Source: Rhizobium sp. Root1334 (GTDB lineage: Bacteria > Pseudomonadota > Alphaproteobacteria > Rhizobiales > Rhizobiaceae). Taken from it: a stretch of 64,000 nucleotides of DNA. The stretch is taken from the NCBI RefSeq assembly GCF_001426665.1, contig NZ_LMEY01000030.1:62725-126724 (forward strand), written 5' to 3'. The notes beneath the pieces are model-generated. The model had not been told where the DNA came from, ran no database searches, and worked only from the letters and a program-made list of their open reading frames with translations. A program made the position numbers and the translations under genes. Every line of letters starts with the position of its first letter. Position 1 is the stretch's first letter. This document shows, piece after piece, positions 16,983 through 26,580 of the stretch.

Positions 16983-18047
16983 ATGCCGTGGAGCGCATTT
17001 TTGTCCAGCCGCCTGCCCCCGTTGAACCCCTTGCGCGCTTTTGAAGCGACTGCCCGGCGTGGTTCGGTTTCGGCAGCAGCCCGCGAGCTCAACGTTACGC
17101 ATGGTGCGATCAGCCATCAGATAAGAGCGCTGGAACTGTCCTTCAACGCCGCTTTGTTCGAGCGCGGCGGCAAGCGGTTGAAACTGACCTCGCAAGGTGC
17201 GCTGCTTTTGCCCGCCGTCACCCATGCCTTCGAGGGCATTGCCGCCGCCACCGCCGCGATGACCCGGCCGACCACCAGCGGCGAGCTGCGCATCGTCTGC
17301 GTGCCCGCACTTTTGTCCTTCTGGATGATCCCGCGCCTGCACCAGTTCACCGAACAGTTTCCGGACGTGCAGCTGACGCTGATCGCCTCCAATGACGCCG
17401 CTAATCTGTTCTCCGCCGATGTCGATATCTGCCTGCTCTATGGCGACGGCAACTGGCCGGACTGCTGGGCGCGGCTGTGGAGCCGGCTGGAACTGTTTCC
17501 AGTGGTCAGCCCCACGCTTCTCAACATGCGGCCGTTGCGGTCGCTACGCGACCTGCGCGATCACGTCATCCTGCACGGTGACGACGGGCGCGAATGGAAC
17601 ACCTGGCTTGCAGCAGCCAACGGCATCGATATCCAGCGTGGCCGCCAGCATTTCATGAGCGACGCCCGGCTTTCGACCGAGGCCGCCCTGCATAATCAAG
17701 GCGTAGCGCTCGGCGATACGATTACCGCCGGCAGCCTGATTGCCAAGGGTGAACTGATCGCCCCGTTCGATCTCACCGTTCCGGCCAACGATGCCTTCTA
17801 TGTCGCCTGCCGCAACGAGGTGCGCGCGGCCCCGATCGTCAAGGTCTTCATCGACTGGTTGTTTTCCGCTCTTGAAAACGACCCGATGCCGGAGTTACAG
17901 ACCTCGGCACGCACCATCATCCGCGCCCGCACCCACAAGGTCAGTGCGCCGGAACGACAATCCGCCAAGGACAGCTTTCAGCCGGTATCCTCTCCCGCCC
18001 GCAACAGGCGTCCGGAACCCGCGCCGAAACGCCGCGCCAAATCTTAA
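16983..18047 (+). CDS. LysR-family transcriptional regulator (GcvA-like)
   Basis: This 354-residue regulator has an N-terminal winged helix-turn-helix (about residues 15-75; PLRAFEATARRGSVSAAARE, VTHGAISHQIRALE) of the GcvA subgroup and a periplasmic-binding-like effector domain to about residue 300. The last 50 or so residues are basic and proline-rich (RPEPAPKRRAKS), an unusual tail for the family and probably disordered. It is divergent from the ureohydrolase operon and 34 nt before the aminotransferase gene, so it may control both. Confidence 0.86.
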   Translation: MPWSAFLSSRLPPLNPLRAFEATARRGSVSAAARELNVTHGAISHQIRALELSFNAALFERGGKRLKLTSQGALLLPAVTHAFEGIAAATAAMTRPTTSGELRIVCVPALLSFWMIPRLHQFTEQFPDVQLTLIASNDAANLFSADVDICLLYGDGNWPDCWARLWSRLELFPVVSPTLLNMRPLRSLRDLRDHVILHGDDGREWNTWLAAANGIDIQRGRQHFMSDARLSTEAALHNQGVALGDTITAGSLIAKGELIAPFDLTVPANDAFYVACRNEVRAAPIVKVFIDWLFSALENDPMPELQTSARTIIRARTHKVSAPERQSAKDSFQPVSSPARNRRPEPAPKRRAKS

Positions 18048-18081
18048 GAATAGCCAAGCCTTATAACCACAGGACAAGCCG

Positions 18082-19260
18082 ATGCCGCATTTCAACCCGC
18101 TGATCGCCAAGCTCTCGCCGCCACCGGTGCCATCCGTGCTTGCCTGGGCCAAGGAATATGATGGGTCGCGCGGACCGCTGATCGATCTCAGCCAAGCCGT
18201 TCCCGGTTATCCCGCTCATCCGGACATGTTGAACTGGCTGGGTGAAGCCGCCGCCTCCCCCGCATTCACCGGCTATGGCGCGATCGAAGGCGAACAGGTT
18301 TTGCGCAGCGCCTATGCGGAACATGTTTCCGGCCTCTACAATGCCAAAGTCAGCGCTGGTAACATCCACATCACCTCCGGCTGCAACCAGGCCTTCATCT
18401 GCACGGCCATGGCGATTGCCGGTGCGGGCGATACGATCCTGATGACCAACCCCTTCTATTTCAACCAGCAGACGACGCTGGCGATGCTCGGCATCGGTAT
18501 TGAACTGGTGCCTTGCGACGCAGGCAGCGGTTTCCTGCCAGATGTCGATGCCATTGCCGCAGCGTTGAAGCCTGGCATTCGCGCGCTGGCGCTGGTGACG
18601 CCAAACAACCCGACCGGCGCCGTCTATCCACCCGCGCTGCTGCGCCGAATCTATGACCTTTGCCGCGCCAACCGCACATGGCTGATCCTCGACGAGACCT
18701 ATCGCGACTTCCTGCCGGAAGGCAGCGATGCACCGCACGATCTTCTGTCTGTCAAGGGGTGGCAAAACAGTCTCGTCTGCCTCTACAGCTTCTCCAAATC
18801 ATTCTGCATCCCCGGCCATCGGCTTGGCGCCATCACTGCCGGACCGGCCATGGTCGAGCAGGTTGCCAAGATCATGGACAATCTACAGATCTGCGCTCCG
18901 CGCTCGGCCCAGGCAGCCGTTGCCAAGGCCATTCCCGCACTTGGCGAATGGAGAGCGGGCAACCGCGCCGAGATCGCCACCCGCGCCGATGCGCTGAAAG
19001 AGGTGATGAGCAAGCTCAAAGGCTGGAAGCTGCAGGCGATCGGCGCCTATTTCGCTTACATCCGCCATCCCTATCCGGATATCCGTTCGGAATTCGTCGC
19101 CGAAAAACTGGCGAAGATCGCTGGCGTCGTCTGCTTGCCGGGTGATTATTTCGGCGAAGGCCAGGAAGGCTATCTGCGCTTCGCCTTCGCCAATGCCGAT
19201 GCGCCGACCATCCTGAAACTCGAGGAACGGCTGTCGGGCTTCAACCTGCCGGGAATCTGA
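18082..19260 (+). CDS. PLP-dependent class I/II aminotransferase
   Basis: This 392-residue fold-type I aminotransferase has the PLP-binding lysine in YSFSKSFCIPGHRLG, TPNNPTGAVYP, the Asp of LILDETYRDF, and a C-terminal Arg in YLRFAFAN. It follows the LysR gene at 34 nt and is probably co-transcribed with it. Given the neighbouring guanidino/polyamine operon, transamination of an amino acid such as arginine or of a polyamine breakdown product is inferred, not shown. Confidence 0.85.
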   Translation: MPHFNPLIAKLSPPPVPSVLAWAKEYDGSRGPLIDLSQAVPGYPAHPDMLNWLGEAAASPAFTGYGAIEGEQVLRSAYAEHVSGLYNAKVSAGNIHITSGCNQAFICTAMAIAGAGDTILMTNPFYFNQQTTLAMLGIGIELVPCDAGSGFLPDVDAIAAALKPGIRALALVTPNNPTGAVYPPALLRRIYDLCRANRTWLILDETYRDFLPEGSDAPHDLLSVKGWQNSLVCLYSFSKSFCIPGHRLGAITAGPAMVEQVAKIMDNLQICAPRSAQAAVAKAIPALGEWRAGNRAEIATRADALKEVMSKLKGWKLQAIGAYFAYIRHPYPDIRSEFVAEKLAKIAGVVCLPGDYFGEGQEGYLRFAFANADAPTILKLEERLSGFNLPGI

Positions 19261-19271
19261 TCAGCGGAAAA

Positions 19272-20177
19272 TCAGCCCCGGCGGGCGATGAGGATACCGG
19301 CAAGCACCACCGCTCCGCCGATGGCCTGCATCAGCCCGACCGGCTCGCTGAGCAACAGCCACGCGAGTATTGCCGCCACGACCGGCTGTAACAGCAGCGT
19401 CAGCGATGAAAACGCCGGCGGCAGGAAGGCCAGCGCATAGATGATCAGCCCCTGCCCGCCCGCATGGCTGATGAAGGCAAGGCCAAACAGGATCGCCCAG
19501 CCGAACAATGCGGTCGGCATGAAACTCGCCTCGAAGAAGAACGCGATCGGAAGCATGCAGACGGCGGCCGATCCCGTGCTCCAGATCATGATCCGGTTGG
19601 TGGAGAAGCGGCTGCGCAGACGGCCGATCGACAGGATATAGCCGGCATAGAAGACCGCAGCCAATGCCGCCGTCGCATCACCCGCCAGTTGGCCGTCACC
19701 GAGCGCTGCCGGCCCGCCCTTCAAGATGACGACACCCGCGAGCGCTGTCGCAAGACCCGCAATGAACACACCACTGACATGGGCGCGAAACAAAAGCCAT
19801 GAGCCGAGCGTGACAAAGATCGGGGCCAGATTGGCAAGCAACGTCGCATTGGCAACCGATGTCATGTGCAGCGCCAGATGCCAGGCGGCGAGATCGACAG
19901 CGAGAAAGACACCCGGCAACACAAGCAGAGCGTAATCCGCCAGTCCGGCGGGACGTTGATCGGTCACCGTATTCCCGGCCGTCCTCGACCAGATCACAAG
20001 CGGCAGAAGCGCCAGCGCCACTCGCCAGAACGCCGTCGCCATCGGCCCGACTTCCGAAAGGCGCACGAAGATGGGCGAACCGCCGATCGCAGCGCCACCG
20101 ATCAGAAGGGCAATCAGTGCAAGCCGGTTGGCAGATGGCGAGGCCGTGGAGGATACGGGAAGTGCGGTGTCTGACAC
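19272..20177 (-). CDS. EamA/DMT-family transporter
   Basis: This protein of about 301 residues has ten predicted membrane segments in two EamA repeats, typical of drug/metabolite exporters. I chose the GTG at 20177 (VSDTALPVSS), which gives a normal short N-terminus; an in-frame ATG at 20219 would add 14 residues. It is convergent with the aminotransferase gene (11-nt gap). The substrate is unknown; export of amino acids or metabolites is common in this family. Confidence 0.82.
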   Translation of the reverse strand: MSDTALPVSSTASPSANRLALIALLIGGAAIGGSPIFVRLSEVGPMATAFWRVALALLPLVIWSRTAGNTVTDQRPAGLADYALLVLPGVFLAVDLAAWHLALHMTSVANATLLANLAPIFVTLGSWLLFRAHVSGVFIAGLATALAGVVILKGGPAALGDGQLAGDATAALAAVFYAGYILSIGRLRSRFSTNRIMIWSTGSAAVCMLPIAFFFEASFMPTALFGWAILFGLAFISHAGGQGLIIYALAFLPPAFSSLTLLLQPVVAAILAWLLLSEPVGLMQAIGGAVVLAGILIARRG

Positions 20178-20298
20178 GAAAGCTGTCCAATAAAACGGGC
20201 GCAGCACGTGCCACACCATAGGGCCCCGAAACTATCAGAACGGTTCGCGGGGAAACAGCAACTTCCATACATGGAATGATCAGAAACGGTGAACTTAG

Positions 20299-20323
20299 GC
20301 CCGCAGACGCTGCGTCTGCGGGC
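20299..20323 (-). terminator. Strong GC hairpin 3' of the aldehyde dehydrogenase gene
   Basis: GCCCGCAGACG and its perfect complement form an 11-bp stem with a 3-nt loop, 26 nt beyond the stop codon. There is no T-run on either side, so it may stabilise the 3' end or act in Rho-dependent termination. Confidence 0.5.
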
Positions 20324-20348
20324 ATCGGCTCAAATCAGACGAACGGTC

Positions 20349-21782
20349 TCAGGCCGCATCCGGCCGGTGAACCGTCTTCACCTCGAGGAAATCCTCCAGC
20401 CCGAACATGCCACCTTCGCGGCCATTACCGGATTGCTTGTAGCCGCCGAACGGGCTGCCATAGCGATGCGGCCCACCGTTGATATGGACCATGCCTGCGC
20501 GAAGCCGCGAGGCGACGCGCTCGGCACGCTTGGGGTCACCCGTCTGGACATAGGCGGCAAGACCGTAATTGGTATCGTTGGCAATCTCGATCGCTTCTTC
20601 TTCTGTCTCGAACGGCATGATGGCCAGCACCGGACCAAACACCTCTTCGCGGGCGATGCGCATGCCATTGTTGACATCGGCAAAGATCGTCGGCTTGACG
20701 AAATAGCCGGTCTCAAAACCTTCCGGCTTTCCGGCACCGCCGACGAGAACGCGCGCGCCTTCGGCGATGCCCGCCTCGATCAGCGCCTGCACCCGGCCGA
20801 ACTGAACGTCGCTGACCAGCGGCCCGATATGGCTGCCTTCCTTGGTCGGATCGCCGACTTTGGCTTCTTTACCCACCCGCGTGGCGATTTCGACAGCCTT
20901 GTCATAGACCGACTTCTGGACGAGCAGGCGGGTCGGCGCATCGCAGGACTGGCCGGAATTGTTGAAGCATTCCAGCACGCTGCCTGCAACGCGGTCTTCG
21001 AGATCGGCGTCTTCGAAAACGATGTTCGGCGACTTGCCGCCCAGCTCCAGCGTCACGCGCTTGACCGTTTCGGCCGCATCCTTACTGACGGCGATGCCGG
21101 CGCGGGTCGAGCCCGTGAACGACATCATGTCGACGTCCTTGTGCTTGGAAAGGGCCGCACCGACATTCAGGCCATCGCCATTGACGAGATTGAAGCTACC
21201 GGCCGGGAAGCCAGCCTCATGCACCATCTCGGCATAGAGCATCGCGTTCAGCGGCGTGAATTCGGACGGTTTCAACACGCAGGTCGAGCCGGTCGCAAGG
21301 GCGGGAACGACCTTCAGCGCAATCTGGTTGATCGGCCAGTTCCATGGTGTGATCAGCCCGCAAACGCCGATCGGCTCGCGCAGCATGACGTCGCCGTTCG
21401 GCAGCACTTCGCGCGTATGCAGACGCTTCAGGGCATCGATGAAGCCCTGGAGATGGCCAACGCCAACATCGGCCTGCTGCTCGGTGCTCATGGTGATCGG
21501 CGCGCCGAGTTCCATGGTGATGGTCTGCGCCATCTCTTCATAGCGGCGCTTGTAGATGGCCAGCAGCTTTTCCAGAAGTACCAGCCGCTCTTCCGTCGTC
21601 GTCCGGCTATAGGTGGCAAACGCCTTCTTGGCGGCGGCTACAGCGCGATCGATATCGCCTGCCGTTCCCATGGAAATAACCGCAACCGGCTTTTCGGTTG
21701 CAGGGTTCAGAACCTCGAGATCATTGGCAACCAGCGGAGCGACCCATTCGCCGTTGATGTAGAACTTGCGTTTATCGAGCAT
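20349..21782 (-). CDS. NAD(P)-dependent aldehyde dehydrogenase
   Basis: This 477-residue aldehyde dehydrogenase has the cofactor and active-site motifs PWNWPI, FTGSTRAG, ELGGKSPNIV (general-base Glu) and NNSGQSC (nucleophile Cys). The start at 21782 (MLDKRKFYINGEWV) matches the family N-terminus and is preceded by GGAAGG. It is the last gene of a PotABCD-type import operon, 17 nt after the MBL hydrolase. Oxidation of an aminoaldehyde from polyamine catabolism is a sensible inference, but substrate specificity cannot be read from the sequence. Confidence 0.88.
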   Translation of the reverse strand: MLDKRKFYINGEWVAPLVANDLEVLNPATEKPVAVISMGTAGDIDRAVAAAKKAFATYSRTTTEERLVLLEKLLAIYKRRYEEMAQTITMELGAPITMSTEQQADVGVGHLQGFIDALKRLHTREVLPNGDVMLREPIGVCGLITPWNWPINQIALKVVPALATGSTCVLKPSEFTPLNAMLYAEMVHEAGFPAGSFNLVNGDGLNVGAALSKHKDVDMMSFTGSTRAGIAVSKDAAETVKRVTLELGGKSPNIVFEDADLEDRVAGSVLECFNNSGQSCDAPTRLLVQKSVYDKAVEIATRVGKEAKVGDPTKEGSHIGPLVSDVQFGRVQALIEAGIAEGARVLVGGAGKPEGFETGYFVKPTIFADVNNGMRIAREEVFGPVLAIMPFETEEEAIEIANDTNYGLAAYVQTGDPKRAERVASRLRAGMVHINGGPHRYGSPFGGYKQSGNGREGGMFGLEDFLEVKTVHRPDAA

Positions 21783-21799
21783 GCTTCTTGTCCTTCCCG

Positions 21800-22534
21800 T
21801 CAGATCGTCTTCTGTTTTTCGTTGAGCCAATCGCTGATCAATTGGCGGTAGCGTTCACCGCTGAAGCTTGGAAAATGACCGCCATGCACAATGCGGACGG
21901 GGATTTTCAACAGGCGCTCCATCGAGGAGAGATAGTCTCCGGCGTCGGAATGATAGGTATCCTCGATCAACGGGCCGTCGTAGAGAATATCGCCGGAGAA
22001 CAGAATTTCGGTCGCCTTCTCGTAAAGCGCAATCCCCCCGGGCGAATGACCGGGCGTATGAATGACCTCGAAAACCCGGTCGCCGAGATCGATCACATCG
22101 CCATCTTCAAGGATGCGCGTCGCCGGCGCTTTCTTCACCGCATAGCATTTCGAGCAATACGGCTCCGGCGGCAGCGCATCGAAGATTTCGTCGGTGACAT
22201 AGGGATCGGCAAGCGTGTTTTCCCGCGTCGGATTGGCGAGCAGCCCGGCCTCGGCCGAGTGCACGGCGCGGCATTCGAACTCGTGATGGCAACCGATATG
22301 GTCGAAATGCGTGTGGCTCGCGACAGCGATCAGATCGCGCCCTGTGACCAACGGCACATGTTCCCTGAGCGAGACGACGCCCATGCCGCTATCGACCAGC
22401 ATGTCGCGGTCCCGGCCGCGCACATGCCAGATGTTACAACGGTAGAATTCCTGGATGAACGGCTCGGAAATGGCGGTGACATCGTCATCGAGACGCTTCA
22501 CCTGATACCATTTGTCCGCGCTGATGCGTTGCAT
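21800..22534 (-). CDS. MBL-fold metallo-hydrolase
   Basis: This 244-residue metallo-beta-lactamase-fold hydrolase has the metal-binding motif HTHFDH (residues 74-79), further His and Asp ligands in HTPGHSPGGI and SGDILYDG, and a His near the C-terminus (VHGGHFPSF). An ATG at 22534 is preceded by AGGA seven nt away; a TTG two codons upstream is also open. The gene starts 2 nt after the ATPase stop. The substrate is unknown; a thioester, lactone or amide from the imported compound is possible. Confidence 0.85.
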   Translation of the reverse strand: MQRISADKWYQVKRLDDDVTAISEPFIQEFYRCNIWHVRGRDRDMLVDSGMGVVSLREHVPLVTGRDLIAVASHTHFDHIGCHHEFECRAVHSAEAGLLANPTRENTLADPYVTDEIFDALPPEPYCSKCYAVKKAPATRILEDGDVIDLGDRVFEVIHTPGHSPGGIALYEKATEILFSGDILYDGPLIEDTYHSDAGDYLSSMERLLKIPVRIVHGGHFPSFSGERYRQLISDWLNEKQKTI

Positions 22535-22536
22535 GT

Positions 22537-23631
22537 TCAATTCCTGCTCTGGGGCAAGGCTACGATATCGGCGAGACTGACCGCAAGGGGGACGATCTGG
22601 CCGTCAGCCACCGCTGCGGATTGCGGCATATGCGCCACGATGGACAGATCCGGAGCCTTCGCCGGTTTCAGATGGCAGCGGTAATGCGTGCCGAAAAAGG
22701 CACTGCCGGTGACCTTGGCCTCCCCCAGCGGCACGACCGGATCGTCGGCCTCCCCCGCCCGGCGAAAATGTTCCGGCCGGATACAGAGCACCACCCGCTG
22801 GCTGGAAACCAGCACTGAAGCCGTAAAGCTAGTGATCGGCAGCGCTATCGAGCCAACCGCCGTTTCGACGAGAGCAGACGCCGCATCGACGCTTTTCACT
22901 TGGCCCGGGATGAAATTCACCTCCCCCATGAAACCTGCGGAAAAGACCGAACGCGGCCGCATGTAGATATCGGCGGGCGGGCCAAAGTCCTCGATCCGGC
23001 CCTGGTTCATGACAACGATCCGGTCGGCGATCGCCATCGCCTCTTCCTGATCGTGGGTCACATGCACGAAGGTGGTGCCGACCCGCTTCTGGATCGCCTT
23101 CAATTCATCCTGCATCTGCCGGCGCAGTTTCAGATCAAGCGCCCCCAGCGGCTCATCGAGCAGCAGCACATCGGGATCGACGGCAAGTGCGCGGGCTAGG
23201 GCGACGCGCTGGCGCTGGCCGCCTGAAAGCTCATGCGGCTTCTTGTCGGCGGATGATTTCAGGCCGACAAGATCGAGAAAGCCGAGCGCCTTTTCGTCCC
23301 TCTGCGCCCTTGCCACGCCGCGCATCCTGAGCCCAAAGCCGACATTGTCGCGCAACTTCATGTGTGGAAACAGCGCATAATCCTGAAACATCGTCGTCGT
23401 CGGGCGCTTTGCCGGCGGCACGCTGGTCATGTCCTTGCCACCGATCATCACCTTGCCTCTGGTCGGAGACTGGAAGCCACCAAGGATCGACAGCAATGTG
23501 GTCTTGCCGCAGCCCGACGGGCCGAGCAGGACAATAAACTCACCGGCCTTGATATCGAGCGAAACGTCATTCAGCGCGGTGAAGGCGCCAAACGTCTTGG
23601 TGGCGTTATGAACCGAAACCGCAGCGGTCAT
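22537..23631 (-). CDS. ABC transporter ATP-binding protein, PotA type
   Basis: This 364-residue ATPase has Walker A GPSGCGKTT, Q-loop MFQDYALFPH, signature LSGGQRQRVALARAL, Walker B LLLDEP, D-loop GALD and switch His VTHDQEEA, followed by a C-terminal TOBE region. It energises the second PotABCD-type importer of the window and overlaps the upstream permease by 4 nt. Confidence 0.9.
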   Translation of the reverse strand: MTAAVSVHNATKTFGAFTALNDVSLDIKAGEFIVLLGPSGCGKTTLLSILGGFQSPTRGKVMIGGKDMTSVPPAKRPTTTMFQDYALFPHMKLRDNVGFGLRMRGVARAQRDEKALGFLDLVGLKSSADKKPHELSGGQRQRVALARALAVDPDVLLLDEPLGALDLKLRRQMQDELKAIQKRVGTTFVHVTHDQEEAMAIADRIVVMNQGRIEDFGPPADIYMRPRSVFSAGFMGEVNFIPGQVKSVDAASALVETAVGSIALPITSFTASVLVSSQRVVLCIRPEHFRRAGEADDPVVPLGEAKVTGSAFFGTHYRCHLKPAKAPDLSIVAHMPQSAAVADGQIVPLAVSLADIVALPQSRN

Positions 23632-24416
23632 GATTTTTTCGTCCTTCCGAACAGGGTCAGTTCCAACACCGCCAGCACCGCGACGGATACAAGGAAGACC
23701 AGCGAGCCGATGGCGTTGGTTTTGGGGTTAAGACCGGAGCGTAGCAGGCTCCAGATTTCAACTGGCAGCGTCACGTCGAAGCGCGACAACAGGAACGCGA
23801 TGATGAACTCATCCCAGCTGAAGGTGACCGACAGGAAGAATGCAGCAAGGATCGACGGCATCAGCATCGGCGCGGTCACCAGCACCATCACCTTGATATC
23901 GCTGGCGCTGAGGTCTCGTGCAGCGCGCTCGATGTTGATGTGATGATCGCCCATCGAGGAATAGATGATGGCAAAGCAGAGCGGCAGGTTGATCACCACA
24001 TGGCCGATCCCGACAGTCCATAGCGACAGTCTGATGCCGAATGTATTGAGCACCGTCAGGAGCCCGAGCGCGATGATCAGATAGCTGACGGTCATCGGCG
24101 CTATCAGCAGACCGCGCTGCAACGCCGAACCCGGCAGCTTGTAACGAGCGAGCGCATAGGCCGCGAGAAAACCCAGCAGGCAGGCGATCAGCGACGAGAC
24201 GATGGCGACAATGAAGGAGTTTCCGAGCGCCGCCATCAGCTTGCGATCGGCAAAGACAGCCTCGTACCATTGCAGCGAAAAGCCGTTGAACGGCGGCACC
24301 GGCAGGCGGCCATCCTGAAAGGAGAACAGCACCAGCACCGCAACCGGAAGGAAGATGAAGCCGTAGATCAGGCCAGCATAGGCATATGAGGCGATCCTGG
24401 TCATCATATCGCGCAT
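23628..24416 (-). CDS. ABC transporter permease, PotC type
   Basis: This 262-residue inner-membrane permease has about six helices and an EAA-like loop (ERAARDLSASDIKVMVLVTAP). It is the second permease of the importer, adjacent (1 nt) to the PotB-type partner and overlapping the ATPase gene. Confidence 0.87.
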   Translation of the reverse strand: MRDMMTRIASYAYAGLIYGFIFLPVAVLVLFSFQDGRLPVPPFNGFSLQWYEAVFADRKLMAALGNSFIVAIVSSLIACLLGFLAAYALARYKLPGSALQRGLLIAPMTVSYLIIALGLLTVLNTFGIRLSLWTVGIGHVVINLPLCFAIIYSSMGDHHINIERAARDLSASDIKVMVLVTAPMLMPSILAAFFLSVTFSWDEFIIAFLLSRFDVTLPVEIWSLLRSGLNPKTNAIGSLVFLVSVAVLAVLELTLFGRTKKS

Positions 24417-24417
24417 C

Positions 24418-25281
24418 TCAAGCCCTTTCGATCTTCAGCCAACGGGCGCAGAGCACATAAGCTGCGGTTACGGCCAGCATCAAGATGATCGACAGCGCCG
24501 CCGCCATCGGGAAATCCGCCCGGCGGCCAAGCTGCAGCATGACGATCTGCGGCAAGACCAGCTCGTTGTTGCCGCCAAGAATCTGCGGCGTGACATAGTC
24601 ACCGATGCAAAGGACGAAGGTCAAAAACGCACCGGTCATGATCCCCGGCAATGTCAGCGGCAGGATGACATGCCAGAAGGTCTGCAGCCCATTCGCGCCG
24701 AGATCGGCCGCCGCCCGGCGATAGTTCGGCGAGAGCTGGATCAGATTGGCGTAGATCGTCAGCGTCAGCAGCATGACGAAGAAATGCACGAAGCCGATCA
24801 CCGTTGCCGTCCGGTTGCTGGCGATCTCCAGCGGTTCGGCCACAACACCAAGCGTCATCAGCGTCTGGTTGATCACACCGTTCTTCGACAGCACCAAGAG
24901 CCAGGAATAGGACCGCACCACATAGGACGTCCAGAACGGTAAAACCGCCATGATCAGCGCCAAACGTTGAAACCGTTTCGGCACCCGCTCGGCGATGATC
25001 CAGGCGAGCGGGTAGGCAAGAAGCACCGACAGCACCGTGACGATCAGGGTGATTTCGAGCGAATTCATAAGTCCCTTGAACAGTGAATCCTTGGCAAAAA
25101 AGGCGATGTAGTTGTCGAGATTCCAGGCGCGGACGATCTGTCCGCTCTCCCGCGACCACAGGCTCATCGCCGCCATGAACAGGAACGGCAAGACGAAGAA
25201 GGCGATCGTCCACAAGAGTGCCGGCGCGACAAAACCCCAGGCCTTGCGGCGTTCGGTATCTTCGAGGGTGATGGTGGACAT
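24418..25281 (-). CDS. ABC transporter permease, PotB type
   Basis: This 287-residue permease has an N-terminal cytoplasmic stretch (MSTITLEDTERRK), six hydrophobic segments and an EAA loop variant RRAAADLGANGLQTFWHVILP. The frame remains open upstream through the mosaic repeat, so a longer start cannot be formally excluded, but the ATG at 25281 gives the normal family length. Confidence 0.86.
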   Translation of the reverse strand: MSTITLEDTERRKAWGFVAPALLWTIAFFVLPFLFMAAMSLWSRESGQIVRAWNLDNYIAFFAKDSLFKGLMNSLEITLIVTVLSVLLAYPLAWIIAERVPKRFQRLALIMAVLPFWTSYVVRSYSWLLVLSKNGVINQTLMTLGVVAEPLEIASNRTATVIGFVHFFVMLLTLTIYANLIQLSPNYRRAAADLGANGLQTFWHVILPLTLPGIMTGAFLTFVLCIGDYVTPQILGGNNELVLPQIVMLQLGRRADFPMAAALSIILMLAVTAAYVLCARWLKIERA

Positions 25282-25306
25282 GATAATAGCTCCAGTGCCG
25301 GAATAG

Positions 25307-25418
25307 CCCCTCATCCGGCCTGCCGGCCACCTTCTCCCCGTCAACGGGGAGAAGGGAGATGCCGAAATCTCTGTCGTCCCCTCTCCCCGCAAGCGGGGAG
25401 AGGGCTAGGGTGAGGGGC
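25307..25418. repeat. Rhizobial intergenic mosaic repeat (copy c)
   Basis: It begins CCCCTCATCCGGCC, then has CCTTCTCCCCGT and CCCTCTCCCCGC hairpins, and ends GGTGAGGGGC. It is almost the mirror image of copy a and again lies directly 3' of a binding-protein gene. Confidence 0.85.
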
Positions 25419-25436
25419 AATGCTTGCGCAGTCTTG

Positions 25437-26531
25437 TTACTGCTGCATCATGTCCGTCCAGGCATCCTGCATCTTCTGGTCAAGCTCGGCGCTCGGGATC
25501 GGATAAAGCTGCGTCTTCTTCAGATATTCGGCCTGGTCGTTCCAGCGCAGCGCCGCTTTCTGGGCGTCGGTCAGGTGCTCGCCGGCCTTCATGTTGGCGG
25601 GCATTGCCCAGTAGCAGGACGAGGTCGCCAGCCGCGCCTGCCCTTCGGGGCTGACAATATACTGGACGAATTTCAGCGCCAGATCCTGTTTCTTCGATGC
25701 CTTCATCACGCCAATCGATTGTGCCCAACGGACCGCGCCCTGATCCGGCACCGTCCAGTCGAGGTTGGGCTTTTCGCCCGAGAGTGCAGCGGTAATCCAT
25801 TCGCCACCGCCGACGAGAATATCGACCTCACCGGTTGCCAGCGCCGTCTGCGACGAGACGACGTCGCTCACTTGCTTGGAGACTTTCTTCATCTCCGACA
25901 GCTTTTCGGTGATAGCCGGCATGTCCGCGTCGGACAGCTCGGCGGTCTTCTTGCCAAGGCCAAGCGCCACAAGGCCGATCATCGGGAGATAATAATCATA
26001 GAGCGCGATACGGCCCTTGTACTTGTCTGACCAGATGACCGAGAGGTCCTTCATGTCGGCGGGATCGACCTTGGTCTTGTCAAAGGAGATCGTGTTGTAG
26101 CCAAATTTTTCGGTGACGGCGTAGGTCTTGCCGTCCTTCATATTGTTGGCTTCCATCCGCACTTCCGGGAAGATATCGGCCGTCGGCAGCTTGTCGGCGG
26201 GAATTTCGGCAAGAAGATCAAGACCGACGGCGCGCTGGACATCGACGCCGTCGATGACGAGCACATCCCAGTCACCTGGCTGCGACTGTTCGAGGATCGA
26301 CAATGCCGCGCCGGTTCCCTCGTAGTCCTTGAGGTTGACCTTGACATCATTGGCCTTTTCGAACGGCTCGACCAGCGCCGGGTCCGTATGATCGCACCAG
26401 ACCAGGGCATTCAGTTCTTCGGTCGCAAACGCCGGTGCAGGCGCGGTGACGGTGGAGACGGCAGCGAGCGAGACCGCAGCCACGGAAGAGAAAAATCGAC
26501 GCGCGAAAGCGCCATTCACGGAAGTGATCAT
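25437..26531 (-). CDS. Extracellular solute-binding protein, PotD type
   Basis: The 364-residue protein has a Sec-type signal peptide (basic Arg11-Arg12, hydrophobic core, cleavage near AFA-TEE) and a bilobal family-1-like body resembling spermidine/putrescine binding proteins (DWDVLVIDG, GEVDILVGGGEW, VQYIVSPEGQ). It is the first gene of the operon and is divergent from the TetR gene; the shared 116-bp region holds inverted repeats. The ligand is probably a polyamine or similar organic cation. Confidence 0.86.
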   Translation of the reverse strand: MITSVNGAFARRFFSSVAAVSLAAVSTVTAPAPAFATEELNALVWCDHTDPALVEPFEKANDVKVNLKDYEGTGAALSILEQSQPGDWDVLVIDGVDVQRAVGLDLLAEIPADKLPTADIFPEVRMEANNMKDGKTYAVTEKFGYNTISFDKTKVDPADMKDLSVIWSDKYKGRIALYDYYLPMIGLVALGLGKKTAELSDADMPAITEKLSEMKKVSKQVSDVVSSQTALATGEVDILVGGGEWITAALSGEKPNLDWTVPDQGAVRWAQSIGVMKASKKQDLALKFVQYIVSPEGQARLATSSCYWAMPANMKAGEHLTDAQKAALRWNDQAEYLKKTQLYPIPSAELDQKMQDAWTDMMQQ

Positions 26532-26580
26532 CGCGTTGCCCTCTGGTTTACAGCGCTCATTGCGGCGCCTTCACAAAAAG

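Noticed and set aside
16744-16998. N-terminal extension of the ureohydrolase frame to 16998.
   Set aside because: It crosses the AT-rich divergent promoter and the inverted repeat, and the residues show no family similarity.
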